Below, one piece after another: positions 18,273 to 25,084 of a DNA stretch of 45,754 nucleotides (positions are counted from its first letter, which is position 1; each line of letters begins with the position of its first letter). The notes under the pieces were generated by a model that saw only the letters and a list, made by a program, of their open reading frames with translations, searched no databases and was not told the DNA's origin. This DNA is from Pseudomonas kitaguniensis (GTDB lineage Bacteria; Pseudomonadota; Gammaproteobacteria; Pseudomonadales; Pseudomonadaceae). Position numbers and translations under genes: made by a program. The stretch spans positions 1-45,754 of the forward strand of contig NZ_VUAZ01000138.1 in NCBI RefSeq assembly GCF_009296165.1, given 5' to 3'.

Positions 18273-19336
18273 CAGTCACCGTCGTTGGCGTTAAAGCCCA
18301 GTTGGATGCCCAGCGCCTTGGCCAACTCACCTTCGTGCAGGCGGTGGACGACGTTAAGGCTGTCATAGAGGTCGTTGAGTTGCTGGCGCCCGGCATCGTC
18401 GGCCAACAATTCGTTGAGGGTGCGTTGGGTGCTGGCGAACAGTTTCAGGGAGGCGGCATACGCGGCGTCGATCTTGTCAGCCAAGGGTTTCTGGTCCGAC
18501 GGCAACAGGCCGCGCAGGCCTTTGTTGTCGACCCCGGCCCACACGGTCTGGGCCGCCGCGAGGCTGGCTTGCAGGCTTTGCAGGGACGATTGGCTGCGCC
18601 ATGCATCGGCCTGGAACGGTTGCGGAATGCCCTTGGTCTGGCGGCCCATCGGCGTGCCGAGCTTTTTCTTCAGGGTGTCGAGTGCCGTCACTTGTACGCG
18701 CAACAGATCGGCGATGGCTTCGTGGGAATCGGCGTAGCGCTGGTTGGGAAACGTGGTCATCTGCGCGAGCATGCCGTCGGTGCTGTTCCAACTCGCCAGA
18801 ATCTCTTCAGCCAGGGCTTTCTGACGCTCGCCGATGGCCATCAACAGTGGGCAGTAACGGGCCTTTTGGGTTGGCTCGGCGATGTCGGTCTTGGCGTCGT
18901 ACAGAATGTATTCGTAGGCCGACAGGCCCTGCACCACCACGCTGGACTTGGCCAGGGCGGCGGCATCGATTTGCGGCTGGGCGCTGACCAGTTGCTCGAC
19001 TTGACGGCCCACGAGGTTTTTCTTGTCCGGCCAGAACTGCACTTGCCACGAGCGGTTGCCCTCGGCCAGCGGGCCAATCAGCAAGGGTTGCAACTCGGCC
19101 CAGGCCTTTTGCGCGTGGAGGAAGTCGGCGCGGGCGGTGTCCAGGCTCTGAGTGCCCTGGCAGTAGGCGAGGGCGCTGACCGCCAGTTGACGGTCGGCGT
19201 CAACCCAGCGGCTGTAGGTCGGCAGGATCACTTGCTTGGCGATGGCCGCCGAGGTCACCGCTTGCGGGTCCTGCGGCGAGCAGGCGCCGAGGGCGAGGGC
19301 CGCCAGGCTGGTGAACAACAACTTGGGACGGAACAT
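18272..19336 (-). CDS. Imelysin-family lipoprotein
   Basis: 354 aa with lipoprotein signal LAALALGAC (lipid-bearing Cys19, followed by Ser). The body is an all-helical imelysin (peptidase M75) domain. Classical imelysins and EfeO carry GxHxxE; here the matching segment is GLSAYEYILYD, with Ser in the His place. Direct metal binding by that motif is therefore doubtful, as in the EfeO-like paralogues found beside DUF1513 genes. Expected location is the periplasmic face of a membrane, with a role in iron acquisition inferred from the family and from the neighbours. It begins 31 bases after the DUF1111 gene and is coupled to the DUF1513 gene. Confidence 0.88.
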   Translation of the reverse strand: MFRPKLLFTSLAALALGACSPQDPQAVTSAAIAKQVILPTYSRWVDADRQLAVSALAYCQGTQSLDTARADFLHAQKAWAELQPLLIGPLAEGNRSWQVQFWPDKKNLVGRQVEQLVSAQPQIDAAALAKSSVVVQGLSAYEYILYDAKTDIAEPTQKARYCPLLMAIGERQKALAEEILASWNSTDGMLAQMTTFPNQRYADSHEAIADLLRVQVTALDTLKKKLGTPMGRQTKGIPQPFQADAWRSQSSLQSLQASLAAAQTVWAGVDNKGLRGLLPSDQKPLADKIDAAYAASLKLFASTQRTLNELLADDAGRQQLNDLYDSLNVVHRLHEGELAKALGIQLGFNANDGD

Positions 19337-19367
19337 GTCGAGCTCCCTTCTGTAAGTGGGGCACAGC

Positions 19368-20806
19368 TTATAAAGAATTCAGGAACGCCAACAACGCAGC
19401 GCGCTGCTCGGCATTAAAAGACAACACATGTTGCTGCGCCGCTTGCGCTTCACCGCCATGCCACAGCACGGCTTCCAACAGGTTGCGGGCGCGGCCGTCA
19501 TGCAAAAACTGCGTGTGACCACTGACGGTTTGCGTCAGGCCAATGCCCCACAACGGCGGGGTGCGCCAGTCGCGGCCAGTGGCCTTGAATTCGCTGCGGT
19601 TGTCGGCCAGGCCGGCGCCCATGTCGTGCAACAACAGGTCGCTGTAGGGGCGAATCACCTGATTGGCCAGTTCGGGTTCGGCGGCATTTGCCGCGTGGTG
19701 AAGGTCGGCTTGTGGCAGCCCTGACAACCGGCTTGGTAGAACAGGTTTTTCCCGGCCAGCACCTGCGGCGTGTCGACGCCACGGCGTGCCGGCACCGCCA
19801 GGTTGCGCGTGTAGAACAGCACCAGGCGCAGGATGTTATCGCTGACTTCCGGTTCGCCCTCGGGGCCATTGCCATTGGGCGCCTGTTTGCAGGCCAGCTG
19901 GGCGTCGGTGCAGTCATCAAACGGTCTCAGCGACGTGGTGAGGCCCATATCACCAGAGAACGCGTGAACATTTTGTTGATTGAGGTTGGGTTGCCCGGCT
20001 TTCCAGCCAAAACGCCCGAGTACGCTTTTGTGCTGCGCGTCATCCCAGACCCAGTTGGCGCGGCCGATGATGGCGTCTTTATCGGCGGTTTCAGGGTTGG
20101 TATTACGCAGCACATCGGCATCGGCAATTGCTTCGAGCAGGCCGAGGCCGATCATCGGCGGGGCGATGCGCGCAGAAAAAAGTGTATCCGGGTGCATCGG
20201 GCCGTAGCCGAGTTGGGTGATTTGCAGGTCCGGCTTGCGCAGCTCAACCACAGTGCCGTCTTTGAAGGTCACAGTGACGGGCGTGTAGTCGACCCGCACT
20301 TTGCCTTCGGGCACTACGCCAGGCACGCCCATGTCTTGCAACTGCCCGCCGTAAACCGGCTCGGGCACTACGCCGATCTGCTCGATAAGCTTGGCGTAGT
20401 GCGGCAGATCCGATGCTGGCGCCGGGATCGACAGGCGCACCAGCATCGACACCGCGTTGGGCGCATCGGGCAGCGGCGGGTGGCCGCGGCCGTCCTTGAT
20501 GTGGCAGTTCTGGCAGGCGTTGGTGTTGAACAGCGGGCCGAGGCCGTCGCGCGCTGTGGTGGTGGAGGGCGCGATCACCCACGGGCTGCGAAAAAAACTG
20601 TTGCCGACGCTGAAATCCAGGCGGCGCGTGGGCGCAAGGTTGGCCGAGGGCAGGGAAAACGCATTCTGGTCGCGCTTGTTCACGGTCGTCGCGCCGCCGG
20701 CTCGCGCTTCACCGGGCTCTGCCTTGGTGAAGCGCGGGGCGTCGTCGCAGGCGGTCAGGCACAAGGCCATCAACGCTGCGGACAGGCGAAAAAGCGAACG
20801 GAACAT
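19368..20806 (-). pseudogene. Di-haem DUF1111 (thiol oxidoreductase/MauG-like) lipoprotein, frameshifted
   Basis: If intact, this would be a 479-aa periplasmic lipoprotein (lipobox CLTAC) with two c-type haem sites, NACQNCH near the N-terminus and GCQGCH near residue 365. The reading frame breaks just after CHKPTFTT at 19694/19695. Adding one base there restores TTAANAAEPELANQVIRPYS and continues to the normal end AALLAFLNSL. As read, the protein stops after about 384 residues, keeping both haem motifs but losing the last 100 or so residues of the family. ATG at 20806 with GGGA upstream. It is the first gene of the set with imelysin and DUF1513. The lost base may be a mutation or a sequence error. 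Confidence 0.85.
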
Positions 20807-20866
20807 CGAGTTTCCCGAGCGGAGGCGAAAAATCAGGCCGCAAAGTCTAACAGGGCGGGCCAGATT

Positions 20867-20883
20867 GAATAAGAGCAATTATC
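20867..20883 (-). promoter_or_regulatory. Weak Fur-box-like site before the DUF1111 gene
   Basis: On the minus strand this reads GATAATTGCTCTTATTC. The left GATAAT half matches the 19-bp Fur consensus and the right half matches partly. It lies about 60 bases upstream of the DUF1111 start, where a repressor site would be expected for an iron-responsive operon. The match is moderate only. Confidence 0.35.
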
Positions 20884-20945
20884 GTTTGGTGGAATCCGAT
20901 TCATTCCCGCTAGAATGACCTCACATTTTTTTCTGGAGGTGGCCA

Positions 20946-21509
20946 ATGCAGGCTCTCGACGCTTTGCTCAACCGTGTTTCCGTGCCGCGTTTGCTGGAAC
21001 CGGCGCCGACCCAAGAGCAGCGCGATGTGCTGTTCGCCGCCGCCATGCGTGCGCCCGACCACGGGCAGTTGCGCCCTTGGCGGTTCCTGACCGTGGAAGG
21101 CGCCGCGCGTGAGCAAATGGGCACGCTGCTGGCCGAGGCTGCGCGCCTGCACGACGCCCAAGCCCCGCAAGCCGCCATCGACAAGGCCCAGAACGGCCCG
21201 CTGCGTGCCCCGCTGGTGGTGGTGGTGATTGCGCGTTTGCAGGAGCACTTCAAAGTGCCCAAATCCGAGCAGTTACTCGCGGCCGCCTGTGCAGCCCACG
21301 GCATTCTGCTGGCCGCTTATGCGCAAGGGATTGGTGCGGTGTGGCGAACTGGCGAACTGTCCTACTCGGCCCACGTCGCCAACGGCTTGGGGTTGACGGC
21401 GGAGGAGCAAGTGATTGGCTTCCTCTATTTGGGCACGCCGCAGAACCCGCCGCGTACTGCGCCGAAAGAACAGCTGGCGCCGTTTGTTAAGGCCTGGACC
21501 GGGCTCTAA
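20946..21509 (+). CDS. Nitroreductase-family protein, YdjA-like
   Basis: 187 aa FMN-dependent oxidoreductase of the nitroreductase superfamily. The N-terminal RRS-type FMN site is replaced by RVSVPRL, as in the YdjA subfamily. Next comes MRAPDHGQLRPWRF, the family's substrate and FMN region. GIGAVWRTGELSYSAHVANGLGL matches the YdjA dimer and FMN segment, and YLGTP lies near the end. The physiological substrate is unknown. GGAGG six bases before the ATG is a strong ribosome site. The gene is divergent from the DUF1111 set. Confidence 0.9.
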   Translation: MQALDALLNRVSVPRLLEPAPTQEQRDVLFAAAMRAPDHGQLRPWRFLTVEGAAREQMGTLLAEAARLHDAQAPQAAIDKAQNGPLRAPLVVVVIARLQEHFKVPKSEQLLAAACAAHGILLAAYAQGIGAVWRTGELSYSAHVANGLGLTAEEQVIGFLYLGTPQNPPRTAPKEQLAPFVKAWTGL

Positions 21510-21515
21510 AAGGAT

Positions 21516-21546
21516 TGTGGCGAGGGCGCAAGCCCCCCTCGCCACA
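21516..21546. repeat. TGTGGCGAGGG inverted repeat (single REP-like unit)
   Basis: TGTGGCGAGGG and CCCTCGCCACA form an 11-bp stem with a loop of about 9 bases, between the convergent nitroreductase and chemoreceptor genes. It is a variant of the fluorescens-group REP and may act as a bidirectional transcription barrier. Confidence 0.65.
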
Positions 21547-21556
21547 GCAGTCCGGT

Positions 21557-23695
21557 TTACACCTTGAATTGATCCATCAACTTCATCTGCTGGCTGGCCA
21601 ACGCGTTGAGTTGGCTACTGACAGCCGCTGACTCGGTAGCCTGCCCGGTGAGGGTTTCGGTCACGGTGCGGATCGCCGAGACGTTGCGGTTGACCTCTTC
21701 GGCCACGGCGCTTTGTTCTTCGGCGGCGCTGGCGATTTGCAGGTTCATGTCGCTGATCACCGTCACCGCATCACTGATCTTGCCCAACGCCTGCACCGCT
21801 TGATGAATCTGCCCGGCATTGCTTTGGGCCTGCTGTTGGCTGGAATGCATGGTCGCAACCACGCCACGCGTGCCGCTTTGGATGCGTTCGATCACCAGGC
21901 GAATCTCTTCCACGGAGTCCTGTGTGCGTTTGGCGAGGTTGCGCACCTCGTCGGCCACGACCGCAAAACCACGCCCGCTTTCGCCTGCGCGCGCAGCTTC
22001 GATGGCGGCGTTGAGCGCCAACAGGTTGGTCTGTTCGGCAATGCTGCGGATCACTTCCAGCACCGAGCCAATTTGCTCGCTGTTAACCGCCAGCGCCTCG
22101 ACTTCGGTGACCGCTTTGCTGACTTCTTCAGCCAGCGTGGTGATGTCGCGGGTGCTCTGTTCAATGATCGACATGCCTTCACGTGCCGACTGGTCCGCGC
22201 CGCGTGCCGCGCTGGCGGCGTTCGACGCGCTGCTGGCGACGTCATGCGCGGTGGCGCTCATTTCATTAGAGGCGGTGGCCACCTGGTCGATTTCGCGGAA
22301 CTGCACCTGCATGCCTTCGCTGGTCTGGCGTGCGATGGCTGAGGATTGATCTGCCGTGGCGCGCGCTTCGGTGATGCTTTGCTTGATCTGCGCGATGGTC
22401 GGTTGCAGCTTGTCGAGGAAGCGGTTGAACCAGTTCGCCAACTCGCCCAATTCGTCTTTTTTGGCGTAAGTCAGGCGCTGGGTGAGGTCGCCTTCGCCGC
22501 TGGCGATATTCTTCAGCATCGCGGCCACGTTGTTGATAGGGCGGGTCACGCCGGTAGCGGTCAGCCAGATCAACAGCAAACCCAACAGGGCAGCAGCGGC
22601 GCCGACCAGCAATGCCTTGAGCGTGGCGGCGTCTTGGGCCTGGTTGAGTACCGCTTGCAGCTTTACGGTATCAGCCAGCATCACGGCTTTTGACAGCTTG
22701 ATCACCACACCCCACGACTTGGCATCGGCAATCGGCTTGACCGGGTACACCGCGCGAATGGTGTCGTCCTGCTCGCGGACCTTGCGCGTATCGTTGGCTA
22801 ACAGTTGCACGATCTCTTTGCCTTCAGCGCCAATGATGTCGCTGAGGTTTTTGCCGACTCTGGCCGGTTCGCCACTGTAGGCCGCGATCACGCCGCTGCT
22901 GGAGAGAATCTCCAAATGCGCGGCCCCGTCGAACAGGTCATTTTGTGCGTTGTCAGTGGTGGCTTGCAGCGCGTTGAGGGCGATGTCGACACCCACCACG
23001 CCGATAACCTTACCGTCCACCTGCAATGGCACGGAAATCGTGGTCATCAATACCGGTTTGCCGGCTACCGTGTCTTCGTACGGTTCCAGCAGGCACGTAG
23101 CGCGGGTGTCGCGTGGGCAGGTGTACCAAATGTTGTAGGGCGTACCGCTGGGAGTGGGCGCGGTTTTGGTCAGGTCTTCTTCGACCATCACGGTGTTCAG
23201 GCCATCGCCGCCCGCACGACTCCAGTAGCTGGCGAAGCGGCCGCTCTGATTCGAAACGCGGGCTTTGTCGTCAACGAACTCGCTGTCCTTGCCATCCAGG
23301 GCATTGGGCTCAAATGACAGCCAGATGCCGAGTACCTTGTTGTTGCGTTCAAAGGCGGTCTTCAGGCTTTGGTTAAGTTCTTCACGCAGCGCGCCAGCGT
23401 CCAACCCACGTTTGGCGGCCGTAATGCGCAGCCCCTTGATCTGGTCGGCCAAGGCGGTGAGTGCGACGAGGTTTTCGCCAAAGTTTTTTTGCAGTTGTAC
23501 CGCTTGTTCGCCGGCTTTGGCTTGCAACAGGTTTTGCACACTGGTGGTGAGCATTCGCGAGCTTGAATCGCTGACCAGGCGGTTATTTTTATCGGCCTCG
23601 TGCAGGTTGATGCCGACAATCAGTGCGATCACCCCCAACAGGCACAGGCCGGACAGCAGCACGATTTTCAGGCGGATAGAGAGGGTGTCGAACAT
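21557..23695 (-). CDS. Methyl-accepting chemotaxis protein with large periplasmic sensor domain
   Basis: 712 aa. TM1 at about 9-29. A periplasmic domain of about 325 residues has the two-module dCACHE layout (first module around GIWLSFEPNALDGKDSEF, second around VIGVVGVDIALNALQ and VIAAYSGEPARVGKNLSDI). TM2 at about 361-385, HAMP (TRPINNVAAMLKNIASGEGD), then a signalling domain with the conserved hairpin tip ending AIEAARAGESGRGFAVVADE. There is no CheR-binding pentapeptide at the C-terminus. The ligand cannot be read from the sequence; amines and amino acids are common for this architecture. The gene is apparently monocistronic. Confidence 0.95.
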   Translation of the reverse strand: MFDTLSIRLKIVLLSGLCLLGVIALIVGINLHEADKNNRLVSDSSSRMLTTSVQNLLQAKAGEQAVQLQKNFGENLVALTALADQIKGLRITAAKRGLDAGALREELNQSLKTAFERNNKVLGIWLSFEPNALDGKDSEFVDDKARVSNQSGRFASYWSRAGGDGLNTVMVEEDLTKTAPTPSGTPYNIWYTCPRDTRATCLLEPYEDTVAGKPVLMTTISVPLQVDGKVIGVVGVDIALNALQATTDNAQNDLFDGAAHLEILSSSGVIAAYSGEPARVGKNLSDIIGAEGKEIVQLLANDTRKVREQDDTIRAVYPVKPIADAKSWGVVIKLSKAVMLADTVKLQAVLNQAQDAATLKALLVGAAAALLGLLLIWLTATGVTRPINNVAAMLKNIASGEGDLTQRLTYAKKDELGELANWFNRFLDKLQPTIAQIKQSITEARATADQSSAIARQTSEGMQVQFREIDQVATASNEMSATAHDVASSASNAASAARGADQSAREGMSIIEQSTRDITTLAEEVSKAVTEVEALAVNSEQIGSVLEVIRSIAEQTNLLALNAAIEAARAGESGRGFAVVADEVRNLAKRTQDSVEEIRLVIERIQSGTRGVVATMHSSQQQAQSNAGQIHQAVQALGKISDAVTVISDMNLQIASAAEEQSAVAEEVNRNVSAIRTVTETLTGQATESAAVSSQLNALASQQMKLMDQFKV

Positions 23696-23835
23696 AGAGT
23701 CACTCGCGATTGGACTTTTCTAAAGGGCAAGCAGGGCGAGCCAAGTCCATTCGGCGCTATGTCTGAAACATCGGCGTAACAATATGTTTCGTGAGGAGAA
23801 GGCGATGAGCGGTAGCTAAATGCCTGCATGCAACG

Positions 23836-24237
23836 CTATGGATGGGCCGCAAGCCGTTCCGGGCGGGACCATATCCACAGGTTGCCGAGGCTCATGCCGG
23901 CAATCGCCAAGTAGATCGGCCAGCCGTGATTGAGCATCACCAGCATCAACCCGGCACACAGCAGCATGCTTACGGTGGCGCTGATTTTGGCGCGTCGCGC
24001 GATGATTTTGCCATTGCGCCAGTTGCACAGGATCGGCCCGAACAACCGGTGGTTTTCCAGCCAGGCGCTGAGGCGCGGCGAGCTCTTGGTCGCCGCCCAG
24101 GCGGCGAGCAGGATGAATTCGGTGGTGGGCAAACCCGGTATCACAATCGCGACCAACCCAATGCCCAGGCTGACATAGGCCAGCAGGCCAAAGAGGACCC
24201 GTGCGATTTTTGAGCTGGATTGGGTGTTGCGGGTCAT
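23836..24237 (-). CDS. DUF454 (YbaN-like) inner-membrane protein
   Basis: 133 aa from the ATG at 24237; a TTG at 24249 would add four residues. Three or four hydrophobic segments are seen (FGLLAYVSLGIGLVAIVIPG, FILLAAWAATK, ISATVSMLLCAGLMLVML, WPIYLAIAGMSLGNLWIW). The PGLPTTEFILLAAW signature and the W-x-ENHRLFGP loop define DUF454. The function is unknown. In pseudomonads this gene is often near haem or iron genes, and here it lies 98 bases downstream of hemO on the same strand. Confidence 0.88.
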   Translation of the reverse strand: MTRNTQSSSKIARVLFGLLAYVSLGIGLVAIVIPGLPTTEFILLAAWAATKSSPRLSAWLENHRLFGPILCNWRNGKIIARRAKISATVSMLLCAGLMLVMLNHGWPIYLAIAGMSLGNLWIWSRPERLAAHP

Positions 24238-24289
24238 GGGCTTAGGCAATGTAAAGGGATCAAAAAATCAATTTGAAAGAGTAGCCCAA

Positions 24290-24311
24290 TGTGGGAGGGT
24301 TTGCTCCCACA
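24290..24311. repeat. TGTGGGAG/CTCCCACA mini-hairpin
   Basis: A perfect 8-bp stem with a 6-base loop, between hemO and the DUF454 gene. It has the same outer arms as the REP family and may terminate or stabilise the hemO transcript. Confidence 0.5.
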
Positions 24312-24335
24312 GGTGGCCGCGTTTCAATCCGGGAA

Positions 24336-24944
24336 TCAGGCCAGTTCTGGGCGCTTAGCGTACGCCTGTTCCAGCAGCACGGTGAAGCGCACGAACGCGT
24401 CGATTGCACCTTTTTCTACTGCGGCTTCTTCCTCGGCGTTGAAGTGCAGGCCGTCGAGGGTACGCGTGAAGCGCTTCCAGCCTTCGGCGCGACCACCGGC
24501 TGGCTCGCCCAGGTGGCGCGCGCCGAAGGTTTCGCTGAGACCCAGGCCCACGGCGCGTTTGATCAGGAAGGCGGCGCCCAGCTTGGAGCCTTCGGACACG
24601 AACAGCCAGCCCAGGGCTTCGGCCTTGCCGGGGTTGTTTACGGCGCCGGCGACCGGAGCTGGCACGTCGGTGTGCAGGTCGGCGAGGTCCAGCTTGGCGG
24701 CGTCGGCGCGGCAGCGCTCGGCCAGGTCAGGCACGATTTTGATCAACTCCGGGTCGTTGTACAGCGCCACCAGCTCCGATTGGAACAGGTATTGCGCGAC
24801 CACAAAACGCGCGAAGTTGGCTTGTGTTTCAAACGGGGCGTGGGCCTTGACCAGCGCATCCAGCTTGGTGTGCGGCACGTGAGTGATCTGGTTCAGGCGC
24901 TGCGAGCGCAGGCTTGGGCGTTCTGCGGTATTGGAAGCGGTCAT
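24336..24944 (-). CDS. hemO: Haem oxygenase, PigA/HemO type
   Basis: 202 aa cytoplasmic enzyme that opens haem to biliverdin, CO and iron, completing haem-iron use. It closely follows the P. aeruginosa PigA pattern as I remember it (LRSQRLN, NFARFVVAQYLFQ, GWLFVSEGSKLGAAFL, FGARHL). The proximal haem ligand is His25 in VPHTKLD. The residues tied to the unusual beta/delta cleavage in PigA appear kept (Asn18, Lys33 and the SKLGAAF region), so non-alpha biliverdin is predicted. AAAGGA lies 7 bases before the ATG; a longer frame upstream lacks this. It lies downstream of the haem receptor gene but beyond a terminator. Confidence 0.92.
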   Translation of the reverse strand: MTASNTAERPSLRSQRLNQITHVPHTKLDALVKAHAPFETQANFARFVVAQYLFQSELVALYNDPELIKIVPDLAERCRADAAKLDLADLHTDVPAPVAGAVNNPGKAEALGWLFVSEGSKLGAAFLIKRAVGLGLSETFGARHLGEPAGGRAEGWKRFTRTLDGLHFNAEEEAAVEKGAIDAFVRFTVLLEQAYAKRPELA

Positions 24945-25032
24945 GAAAAGTCCTTTAGAAGGGGAGCGCCTTGATGCTCTGACGGGGTGCAGAGGGGTTA
25001 TCAACTAGACGAACAAGGAGACGTGGCACAGT

Positions 25033-25073
25033 AAAAAAACCTCACCCCGCCGCTGAAAGGTCGGCGAGGTGAG
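25033..25073 (-). terminator. Terminator between the haem receptor gene and hemO
   Basis: On the minus strand, CTCACCTCGCCG and CGGCGGGGTGAG form a 12-bp stem with one mismatch around a 9-base loop, followed by a run of seven T. It lies 12 bases after the receptor stop codon. hemO is therefore likely to have its own promoter or to depend on read-through. Confidence 0.88.
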
Positions 25074-25084
25074 TGTGGGTTTTA

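Noticed and set aside
20244..20582. Extra short frames inside the DUF1111 gene as separate genes
   Set aside because: They are out-of-frame readings. The haem motifs and family sequence lie only in the frame described.
23696..23835. FliA-type (sigma-28) promoter before the chemoreceptor gene
   Set aside because: A GCCGAATG element is present, but no TAAA-like -35 at the right distance was found.
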